Source of the DNA: Bacillota bacterium
GTDB lineage: Bacteria; Bacillota; Clostridia; Oscillospirales; Acutalibacteraceae
Direction: 5' to 3'
Assembly (NCBI GenBank): GCA_023401495.1
Contig: JAEXDU010000178.1
Location: 1-22,328 of the forward strand
Length of the DNA: 22,328 bases
In this document: positions 7,661-14,568 of the stretch, in pieces
Layout of the letters: each line of letters begins with the position of its first letter
How positions within the stretch are numbered: position 1 is the first letter of the stretch
Program-made: the position numbers and the translations under genes
Notes under the pieces: generated by a model
What the model saw: the letters and a program-made list of their open reading frames with translations, nothing else
The model's database searches: none
What the model was told of the DNA's origin: nothing

Positions 7661-7701
7661 CAAACGAAAAATATAGTTGGTTATGGTAGGAGAAGTGACA
7701 G

Positions 7702-9063
7702 ATGAAAATTGAAGAAAAGAGCATTCAGGTCATATCCGAAGAAGAACGACATGGTTCCGTAAAAGATCTGTTTACAATTTGGTTTGGCGCCAACATGCAG
7801 GTATTCGCTATTATTACAGGCGCAGTAGCGATTGCATGCGGCCTCAATATCGCATGGGCAATTGTGGCCGTTCTGGTTGGCGATTTGCTCGGCGGCATAT
7901 TCACAGCCTATCACTCGGCACAGGGCCCGCACCTCGGGATTCCCCAGATGGTTCAAAGCCGGGCTCAGTTCGGCGTAATCGGAGCTGCTTTACCTCTCAT
8001 CGTGGTCATTTTCATGTATGGGGGCTATCTGACCACCACCACCCCTATGGGAGCCGCCGTGCTGGAGCAAACCGGTTTTATCCCATTGAGCGCAGCAATC
8101 ATTATATGCAATATTATCACATTAATCATCACCATTTACGGTTACGATATGATTCATAGAATGGAAAAGTATTTGTCCATTTTTTATGCAGTCGTGTTTG
8201 CCTTTATTACCATTATGGCTTTCAGACTGCCCTTCCCCGAGGGCTCCTTCCGCTTTGGCCCGGTAAATTGGGGGTCTTTTCTGCTGGCGGTGAGCATTAT
8301 CGCGGCCTTTGAGATCTCTTATGCCCCTTATGTAGCGGATTACTCCCGATACCTGCCGAAGAACACCACCATCGCCTCGACCTTTGGATATACATACGGC
8401 GGTCTGGTTCTGGCCTCTGTGTGGATGCACAGCCTTGGAGTCATATTGGCGGCGGGGATTGCCAACTTTGGAGATAACCCTGTGGGCGAAATCGGCCGTT
8501 TGGTGGGCCCCTTTGCAATTGTAGCGTACCTGGCAATTATCCTGGGGGTAATCGTTGTCAACTCTCTCAACCTGTATGGAGCTTTCATGTCTGTCGTCAC
8601 CACAGTTAAACCCTTCACCAGTGTGAAAGTAACTCAGAAATCCAGAATCACTTTCATGACGGTCATCATCGTTATCTGTACCGTCTTTTCCATCCTGCTC
8701 CCCACCAACCTGCTGAACAGTATATCCACGTTCCTAACGATCTTACTGTATTTTATGATCCCGTGGACGGCGATCAACCTGGTGGATTACTACTTTGTCA
8801 GGAATGGGGAATACAGCATAGAGGATATCTTCGATGTGAACGGGAAATACGGGCGGTTTAACTGGACGGCAATCCTTACGTACATCGTCACTTTCTTCAT
8901 AGAAATCCCCTTCATCAACCTTTCCTTTTACCAGGGGCCGATTTCAAAGCTGCTGAACGGAGCGGATATCGCATGGATTGTAGGCTTGATCTTTGCCGCC
9001 GGAGCATATTATCTGCTCTCGAAAGGCAAAGTCGGCAGTCCCCAGGTAGAAGCAGAGCAATAA
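7702..9063 (+). CDS. NCS1-family permease (purine/cytosine permease-like)
   Basis: A 453-residue polytopic membrane protein with about 12 hydrophobic segments, of the nucleobase:cation symporter-1 family (CodB, allantoin, hydantoin and vitamin B6 carriers). The N-terminus carries the typical SVKDLFTIWFGANMQVFAI stretch leading into TM1. A conserved TAYHSAQGPHLGIPQMVQSR loop follows the third segment, as in CodB relatives. DYSRYLP (mid-protein) and NLVDYYFVRNGEY (near 365) are also family hallmarks. GGAGAAG precedes the ATG. Its position straight after the four enzyme functions suggests that it imports their substrate, presumably a small, often nitrogen-containing, compound. The cargo is not predictable at this level. 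Confidence 0.88.
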   Translation: MKIEEKSIQVISEEERHGSVKDLFTIWFGANMQVFAIITGAVAIACGLNIAWAIVAVLVGDLLGGIFTAYHSAQGPHLGIPQMVQSRAQFGVIGAALPLIVVIFMYGGYLTTTTPMGAAVLEQTGFIPLSAAIIICNIITLIITIYGYDMIHRMEKYLSIFYAVVFAFITIMAFRLPFPEGSFRFGPVNWGSFLLAVSIIAAFEISYAPYVADYSRYLPKNTTIASTFGYTYGGLVLASVWMHSLGVILAAGIANFGDNPVGEIGRLVGPFAIVAYLAIILGVIVVNSLNLYGAFMSVVTTVKPFTSVKVTQKSRITFMTVIIVICTVFSILLPTNLLNSISTFLTILLYFMIPWTAINLVDYYFVRNGEYSIEDIFDVNGKYGRFNWTAILTYIVTFFIEIPFINLSFYQGPISKLLNGADIAWIVGLIFAAGAYYLLSKGKVGSPQVEAEQ

Positions 9064-9540
9064 CGCCACTGGAAATGTAATTCAACACACATGTGTATCG
9101 GGTATTTGTTATAAATATCCGATACACATGATATTGTCATTTCAAAGAGACGGAAGTGCCACTGTTCCGCAGGCACCGCGGACAATTTAAGAATAGAAAA
9201 AGAGAAAGTGGCATGCAAGAGAACAGCTGAAAGAAAATAACAGAGTTTAAATTTGTTTTTGCAATTCTTCCCTGTATGATCGGAGGCCGAGGGCTGTACT
9301 GGAAGTCGTGGTGCGAAGGAAAGTGCTCCAAGGTTTCCGGCTCTGTAGTGAGATTCCTCCGGCGTTATTTGTTGTAGAACGTCACTGATGACCACCTCTA
9401 TTCGCCGTGTTGGTGATTGTGATCATTGCATATATCGTTGTAATCCCGGAAACTGCGAAGCCGCCAAAAAATGCAGGCATGTGCTTCGCCCTTATGATTG
9501 TCAAAGGTAGGAGGGAACGTTTCGAAATGTCGCTTGGTCT
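9064..9540. other. Intergenic gap before merR gene; one large hairpin, otherwise no gene seen
   Basis: A 17-bp hairpin lies at 9091-9129. ATGTGTATCGG (9091-9101) pairs with CCGATACACAT (9119-9129), and GTATTT with AAATAT extends the stem inside. The loop is 5 bases. No T-run follows, so it is either a weak terminator or a 3'-end stabilising structure for the permease transcript. Bases 9130-9540 hold no ORF with a ribosome binding site. One frame near 9407-9598 starts with a hydrophobic stretch (MLVIVIIAYIVVIP) but lacks a ribosome binding site and runs into the merR promoter, so it is not called. Confidence 0.5.
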
Positions 9541-9552
9541 GGTAAAAATTAT

Positions 9553-9599
9553 ATTGTTTGACAAATTGTTTGACAAAACTACATTTTTCAAAGCATAAT
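9553..9599 (+). promoter_or_regulatory. merR-gene promoter with tandem 12-bp repeat over the -35
   Basis: The 12-mer ATTGTTTGACAA occurs twice in tandem (9553-9564 and 9565-9576), each copy containing a perfect TTGACA. The second (9570-9575) is 18 bases from CATAAT (9594-9599), giving a good promoter 58 bases before the GTG start. A small dyad ACAA-A-TTGT (9561-9569) spans the repeat junction. The duplication could be an operator for autoregulation. That part is inference. Confidence 0.5.
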
Positions 9600-9656
9600 G
9601 AAAATCAGAAAAACAGTGGACAATCGGAACGATTATCAGCCGAAGGAGATGATCAT

Positions 9657-10535
9657 GTGAAGCAATACAGCACAAATGAAATTTGCCGGCTTTGCAATGT
9701 CAGCAGGAAGCAGCTGAGGTACTACGAAGAATGCGGAATGTTAAGTCCGGTTCCCCGTTTCGATGGAAATAACTACCGCTACTACACCCAGCAGCATATT
9801 TGTGAGATTGTGGCAATAAAAGCGCTTAAAAATATTGATATGTCCTTATCAGAAATGAAAGATATTGTTTATGGCAGAAGTATAAAAAGCATCCAGATGC
9901 CGATACAAAAGCAAATGGAAGTTGCAAGGTATAGGCTGGAAGAAAGTTTGTTTCGATACGAGCAGAGCGCAGTTGTGTATACAAAACTGATGGAAGGAAT
10001 TTTATTTCTAAAATTATACAACCAACAGGCAAATACCCACCTTAGATATGAAGTGGTTGAATATTTAGAGCAAAATGTGGTATCTCTGGGCTATTCTTCT
10101 ACATTTGAAGATGAAGAATGTCTTGATATCGATTATTTGCCAAGAATTCAGAGTATTGCGCAAGAGGTAAATGTCATGTCATTTGCCTCTCTTATTTATA
10201 CGACCTACAACCATTTTGACAGTCAAAACTGTTCGTTCGACAATGAAGTTCACGATTACAAGATTTCGGTCCCTGTAGTGGACACAAAGACGCCAAATCC
10301 ATATTACGATAAGATTCCCGCGTTTCATGGGGTAACAACCGTACATATAGGAACGCCAAAAGACAAAAAACTGTACAACACATATATGGGATTGCTCTAC
10401 TGGGCGAAAGAGCGAGGCTATGAACTCGAAAATTGGTCGATAGAAGAATGGCTTATCAGCCCTATGATTACCAATAATAAAGATTTATGGATGATACGGG
10501 TTATGATTCCGTTTAAGGGGCTTGGACACAGGTAA
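9657..10535 (+). CDS. MerR-family regulator with GyrI-like effector domain
   Basis: A 292-residue transcription factor. The N-terminal MerR winged helix-turn-helix (about 1-75) is clear: YSTNEICRLCNVSRKQLRYYEECGML, then NNYRYYTQQHICEIVAIKALK. A linking helix (about 78-120) is followed by a C-terminal domain (about 135-292) that looks like the GyrI/BmrR ligand-binding fold (IPAFHGVTTVHIG, YWAKERGYELENWSIEEWL, WMIRVMIPFK). Such proteins sense small organic molecules and untwist promoters with long spacers. GTG 9657 is the start because AAGGAG (9643-9648) lies 8 bases upstream; the ORF otherwise runs on upstream without a site. It follows the permease on the same strand, 0.6 kb on with its own promoter. 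It is the likely regulator of the catabolic cluster (inference). Confidence 0.87.
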   Translation: MKQYSTNEICRLCNVSRKQLRYYEECGMLSPVPRFDGNNYRYYTQQHICEIVAIKALKNIDMSLSEMKDIVYGRSIKSIQMPIQKQMEVARYRLEESLFRYEQSAVVYTKLMEGILFLKLYNQQANTHLRYEVVEYLEQNVVSLGYSSTFEDEECLDIDYLPRIQSIAQEVNVMSFASLIYTTYNHFDSQNCSFDNEVHDYKISVPVVDTKTPNPYYDKIPAFHGVTTVHIGTPKDKKLYNTYMGLLYWAKERGYELENWSIEEWLISPMITNNKDLWMIRVMIPFKGLGHR

Positions 10536-11298
10536 AGCAGTACAAGCCGTCTTTTTCCGGTTCGATTTCATACCCGTGAATATGGAAAAGAGTTATTTCT
10601 GTCTTTTGTCTATTTGACTCTCAGTCTGTATTAGAGATCATACCCTTTCTCAGCCATAGCTCTTGAATTTGGATTTCTTTTAAAGTATTTTGATCTTAAA
10701 ATCAGCCGTTCCGGTCAAACAAAAGAGCATGGGTATTATAAAAATTGGGTTTGACCGGAGCTTCATCAATTTCTTCCTGCGCCCAATTGATCGCTTATAT
10801 TGGCTTTCCTGGTGAATGTAAGAGCTTTGAGGAGCCGTTCCCCTTTTCTGTTTCCACTGTATAGTCGGGCGCCGTCCTTACAACCAGACAGGCCCTTTTC
10901 CGCCGATTGCCGATTCATAGAAAAGAGTAAGAAATTGATATGAAAGAGCATTTTACCAATTTTTTCTATAAAACGAACCAAGCCTGAAATCTTTTTGTGT
11001 TTTAAATCTCTTACGATATTGACATAAATTGGAATTGAATGTAATCTTATTTTTACTAACATTTTCTTTCTATATAAGGAAAGTCATGAGTGTGCCGAAC
11101 GATAAAAAGCTTTCCATTTTGTAAAAACAAATTAATAACAGGCTGTGAAAACTGGAAAAAAGATGTGCAGAAGTCACTTGAACAATTTGAATTGACAATA
11201 GCGCACGGAGTTCTTCTGAAAGGCGAAAATACAAGGTGACACTTGCTTTATCTAACTGCATATGCCAATACTGCCAATGGGAAGAGAGGTACAATCGG
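10536..11298. other. Intergenic region with a 10-bp inverted repeat; no convincing gene
   Basis: CCGGTCAAAC (10711-10720) and GTTTGACCGG (10749-10758) form a perfect 10-bp inverted repeat with 28 bases between the arms. Its core GGTCAAAC also occurs before the permease (7658-7665). On the minus strand just beyond it, a short frame reads AINWAQEEIDEAPVKPNFYN but is preceded by a stop and has no start, so it may be a remnant. The other frames look like chance. A TTGACA at about 11192 has no good -10 partner. Confidence 0.35.
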
Positions 11299-12111
11299 AT
11301 GCCGGATTTCATTTATGAGGTAAAGGATCATTTGGCACGCATTACCATGAACCGCCCGGAGCATCTCAATTGTTTCAGTGAGGAGATGATTCAACTCTGG
11401 ACGGCTGCACTGGAGGATATCCGTGATCGGGATGATATTTACGTCGTTCTTCTGTCGGGAAACGGGAAGGCGTTTTGCGCGGGAGGAGATGTAAAGGCCA
11501 TGGCAGCCGGGGAAGGCTTTTTTGAGAGTAATGACGATATTACTTCCACTGCGCTTGCCCGAAAGAACGTTCTTTGGAGAGGGATTCAGCGTATCCCGCT
11601 GATTCTGGAGGAAATCGACAAACCGGTTATCGCGAAAATCCACGGTTCGGCTGTGGGCGCAGGATTGGATATGGCCCTGATGTGTGATATCCGCATCGCT
11701 TCTGAAAGCGCGTCGTTTTCAGAAAGCTATTTCAACGTCGGAATTGTGCCCGGCGACGGCGGCGCCTACTTTTTACCGCGTCTGGTGGGGCGGGACAAAG
11801 CGCTTGATCTGTTTTTGACAGCACGGGTATTAAAGGGTGCCGAAGCGGAAAGAATCGGTCTGGTTACACATGTTGTGCCCGATGACCAGCTGGACGATTA
11901 TGTTGAACAGTATATTCACAGGCTGATGGATGCGCCGCAGCAGGCCATGCGGCTGACAAAACGCGCGATTGACCAGAGCGAGCAGAGCACGCTGCGCTCC
12001 TCACTGGATTTGGTATCTTCCTTCATGGGGATTGTGACCGAGCTGGATGATTACCGCACGCGGACGGCTGCTCTGGTGGAGCGTCTGAATCAAAAGTCTA
12101 ATAAAAAATAA
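11299..12111 (+). CDS. Enoyl-CoA hydratase/isomerase (crotonase) family protein
   Basis: A 270-residue crotonase-fold enzyme acting on an acyl-CoA. The oxyanion-hole segments are intact: GKAFCAGGDVKAM (57-68) and HGSAVGAGLDMALMCDIRIA (115-134). Aligned by eye to rat enoyl-CoA hydratase through MCDI, its catalytic Glu144 is Asp124 here and Glu164 is Tyr144; a new Asp153 appears in PGDGGAYFLPRLVG. Plain hydration of enoyl-CoA is therefore doubtful, and isomerase, hydrolase or other chemistry is possible. ATG 11299 follows GAGAGGT (11284-11290) by 8 bases; the upstream in-frame ATG at 11236 lacks a site. It stands alone, with no thiolase or acyl-CoA dehydrogenase next to it, and a hairpin follows at 12149. 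Confidence 0.85.
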   Translation: MPDFIYEVKDHLARITMNRPEHLNCFSEEMIQLWTAALEDIRDRDDIYVVLLSGNGKAFCAGGDVKAMAAGEGFFESNDDITSTALARKNVLWRGIQRIPLILEEIDKPVIAKIHGSAVGAGLDMALMCDIRIASESASFSESYFNVGIVPGDGGAYFLPRLVGRDKALDLFLTARVLKGAEAERIGLVTHVVPDDQLDDYVEQYIHRLMDAPQQAMRLTKRAIDQSEQSTLRSSLDLVSSFMGIVTELDDYRTRTAALVERLNQKSNKK

Positions 12112-12148
12112 CGATCGATTTGTAAGACAATGTATTATACTTATATCG

Positions 12149-12186
12149 AAGAACCCGGCTTGCACTATTGAGCAGGCCGGGTTCTT
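12149..12186 (+). terminator. Hairpin after the crotonase gene, terminator without T-run
   Basis: AAGAACCCGGC (12149-12159) pairs perfectly with GCCGGGTTCTT (12176-12186). Four further inner pairs (TTGC with GCAG, one G-T) make about 15 bp around an 8-base loop. The bases that follow are not T-rich, so termination may be partial. The rest of the gap up to 12470 is AT-rich with no gene seen. Confidence 0.5.
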
Positions 12187-12474
12187 AGCCTTCTGGCGGA
12201 AGTAAGAGCAGATTAGTGCGTGATCTGTTCTTACTTTTAAATTTTGAAACAAACATATAAAAAGGGAGCCTTTGCAAAAAAACATCACTCTATGATAGGA
12301 ACGATCATTTGGTAATACACAATCCCGCCCCTGTTCATACCATTTGTTCTTCAAACGGGCTGAAATAAGTGGGATCGATGTCATAATCGGCCTCGTTGAA
12401 AAATAAATATTCTTTTTCAAATATTTTTTTATAGAATTTCATATATTTATTAAAAAAATATGGAGGAGAGAATT

Positions 12475-13176
12475 TTGGAACGAAAAGAAAACGGAAAAAA
12501 CGATTTGTACTACATATTCCTATGGGGCGCTTTGTGGGGAATATTTGAAGCTACGGTGGGTTATTTACTGCATTTGATATCATTTAGTATGAGCTGGCTG
12601 GTATGGTACCCTGTCGCGTGCTTTTTTATGGCGAACGTATACCGCGTCACCAACAAAATATCCTCGATTATATGGGTAGGAATCTTATGCTCGTCGATCA
12701 AACTGCTGAACCTGATGCTGCCGGGGCGTATCGATAAAGTCATCAATCCGGCTATTTCTATTGTTTTTGAAGCTCTGGCAATGGCTGCAATTATTTATGT
12801 GTTCCAGAGAATGAAAAGTAGAAAATCGAACAATATCCTTCAAAACGCGGGTATGATTCTTCTCATGAACACCGGCTGGCGGTTATTGTACACCGTATAT
12901 TTGCTGTTCATCGTTCCTGACTGGATACGCGAAGTTTCAGTAGTGACCGACACAGGGAAATTCATCACGTTCTTTGTGGTGCAAAACCTGATGACAAGTA
13001 TTTTGATTACAATCGGATACTACTTTAGAAGTTTCCTTTTCAAACCCATCCGGTCGATTGAAAAAAAGATAGACTCTTCTTCAAACCGCATCCCTCTCCG
13101 CCTGAGGCCCGTGATTAGAAGCAGTACCATTTGTATATTGCTTGCTGCAAACATCGCTCTTGAATTGTTCCTTTGA
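12475..13176 (+). CDS. Multi-pass membrane protein of unknown function
   Basis: A 233-residue hydrophobic protein with about six membrane segments, starting with a short basic N-terminus and YYIFLWGALWGIFEATVGYLLHLI, where a conserved-looking GALWGIFE turn sits inside the first helix. Basic loops (QRMKSRKSNN, KPIRSIEKK) would be cytoplasmic. I do not recognise the family. The size and G-rich first helix recall small transporter subunits such as ECF S components, but no signature supports that. The TTG at 12475 is preferred over ATG 12460 because GGAGGAG (12462-12468) lies 6 bases before TTG and overlaps the ATG itself. It is convergent with the ferritin-like gene, with a shared terminator. 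Confidence 0.7.
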   Translation: MERKENGKNDLYYIFLWGALWGIFEATVGYLLHLISFSMSWLVWYPVACFFMANVYRVTNKISSIIWVGILCSSIKLLNLMLPGRIDKVINPAISIVFEALAMAAIIYVFQRMKSRKSNNILQNAGMILLMNTGWRLLYTVYLLFIVPDWIREVSVVTDTGKFITFFVVQNLMTSILITIGYYFRSFLFKPIRSIEKKIDSSSNRIPLRLRPVIRSSTICILLAANIALELFL

Positions 13177-13211
13177 AAAAACTCCATCCACAGTTGTGGA
13201 TGGAGTTTTTT
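13176..13211. terminator. Bidirectional terminator between convergent genes
   Basis: ACTCCATCCA (13181-13190) pairs with TGGATGGAGT (13197-13206) around CAGTTG. Six A's (13176-13181) precede it and six T's (13206-13211) follow, so it works on both strands. It serves the membrane protein gene (its stop is at 13174-13176) and the minus-strand ferritin-like gene, whose stop lies at 13210. Confidence 0.85.
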
Positions 13212-14469
13212 ATGCCCGTGTTGATACGGCAGGAGTCCGGGCAATCTCGGTATTGTCTTTTGTAGTGTCTGTCAGTCCTTGAACGGGATTCGGCTTGGAT
13301 TCCGCGCGGTAATCGACGTTGAATTTCTTTTGGTGCTGCACAATCACATTGTGGCTTGCCACCGCATTCAAATCGCTGTTTACGCGGTTCTGGTAAATGA
13401 AAAACTCGTGATTCTGCGGGAGCTGATCAACAGGTACAAAATTTTCTCTGTTTGCGGTCAGGCAAATCTGGTCCTTCAGCACCTGCCGGACATAGTCTCT
13501 GGTATCGTGAAATTGAAGGAGCTTCGGAAATTCACCGCCGGGAATGACTTGCTGCCAGTCTTTCTTTTCATATTGATTTAGCAGCTCTACCGCCTTGTGC
13601 AGATGCGAGATTTCCTGCTCCAGATGAAGCTCCCATATCGATTTGACATTGGGGTCCAGTTCATCCTGATAGAAAGAATAGTACAGGTAACACTCTGTGT
13701 ATTCATGCAGCAGCAGGTTTTCAAGCCAGGTGGCGTTCGGGTCAAGCAGCGATCCATATTGGCTGACGTGCTGTTCCTCGATCATTGCAATTTCCAAATA
13801 AAGCTGCCGGCCCAAATCGTTGTGATAGGTGTTGCCGACATTCATATAAAAATTCATGGTCTGCTGCTCACCGGCTGTAATGATCAGCGTGTTCAGCATC
13901 GTGCGGATATCCGCCGTTTTAAAGTCGACAGGATGCTTGACGGATTCATACGGGAACCGGTGTTCGGCGATCGTCGGGCGCCCCGGAGTGATATCCACAT
14001 AGCTTTTTACCAGCTGTTGGGCGGGTATCTGCGAATCCAGATCAAGAAGGTTGGAGTAACGGTATAAGTGGTCAAAATCTTCTAAAAGGGCAAAGTCCAG
14101 GGCTTGTTTTACATAGCTGTTCGGCTCATTTTGTGCCAGCCATGCAGTCAAATCGACAGCAACGTGTTCGTACCCGATGGTGGTTTCCAGTTGTGTCTCA
14201 TCGATCGGCTTGAGCCAGTTGATGCGTTTTTGCTGCTGCTGCTCTACACGGCGGGACAGAGCCAATTCGCGCCGCAAATCATTATTGGGACAGTTTCGAT
14301 GAAATTGATGCTTGAATAATGCGGCTTCTACTTCAATTCCATTCATCAGTATAATGCGGACTTTCGTATAAGGGTCGACCGTCATTTTGTTATAAGGCGT
14401 CGGGTACACAGAGGACCAGTTAAGAATGCCATCTGCAACATTACCAGGCTTTTGTTGAAAGGGATTCAT
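13210..14469 (-). CDS. Ferritin-like (four-helix, probable metal-binding) protein of unknown function
   Basis: A 419-residue soluble protein without a signal peptide. Several helices carry Glu/His patterns typical of ferritin-like diiron or dimanganese proteins: ALLEDFDHLYRY (E130, H134), ITAGEQQTMNFY (E201), EIAMIEEQHVSQYGSLL (E226, E231, H234), LLHEYTECYLYYSFY (H255, E256) and LEQEISHLHKAVELL (E284, E286, H289). Helical cores at about 95-140 and 190-300 would form the bundle. The N-terminus (MNPFQQKPGN) and the Asn/Gln/Thr-rich tail (340-419) look extended and polar. The whole is much longer than ferritin or rubrerythrin. It might be a manganese-catalase-like or spore-associated protein, but no closer assignment is possible. 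A weak AAGGA precedes the ATG. It is divergent from the Mo-hydroxylase operon. Confidence 0.7.
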   Translation of the reverse strand: MNPFQQKPGNVADGILNWSSVYPTPYNKMTVDPYTKVRIILMNGIEVEAALFKHQFHRNCPNNDLRRELALSRRVEQQQQKRINWLKPIDETQLETTIGYEHVAVDLTAWLAQNEPNSYVKQALDFALLEDFDHLYRYSNLLDLDSQIPAQQLVKSYVDITPGRPTIAEHRFPYESVKHPVDFKTADIRTMLNTLIITAGEQQTMNFYMNVGNTYHNDLGRQLYLEIAMIEEQHVSQYGSLLDPNATWLENLLLHEYTECYLYYSFYQDELDPNVKSIWELHLEQEISHLHKAVELLNQYEKKDWQQVIPGGEFPKLLQFHDTRDYVRQVLKDQICLTANRENFVPVDQLPQNHEFFIYQNRVNSDLNAVASHNVIVQHQKKFNVDYRAESKPNPVQGLTDTTKDNTEIARTPAVSTRA

Positions 14470-14568
14470 AGGTTCAATCCTTCTTTCTTTTCTCTTTGCT
14501 ACATTTTTTCTATAATTATTGGAAATATACGATTAAGAAAGATCAAACTGATACAAAGTTGGTGTGAT

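Noticed and set aside
9407..9598. 63-codon open frame with a hydrophobic start before the merR gene
   Set aside because: No ribosome binding site, and it overlaps the merR promoter and tandem repeat.
2731..10535. Assigning the cluster to hydroxyproline breakdown
   Set aside because: AcnX alone would suggest it, but no proline racemase, pyrroline-2-carboxylate reductase or amino acid transporter is present, so the assignment is not supported.
10766..11062. 98-codon minus-strand open frame in the gap before the crotonase gene
   Set aside because: No ribosome binding site or recognisable motif; composition looks like chance in an AT-rich gap.
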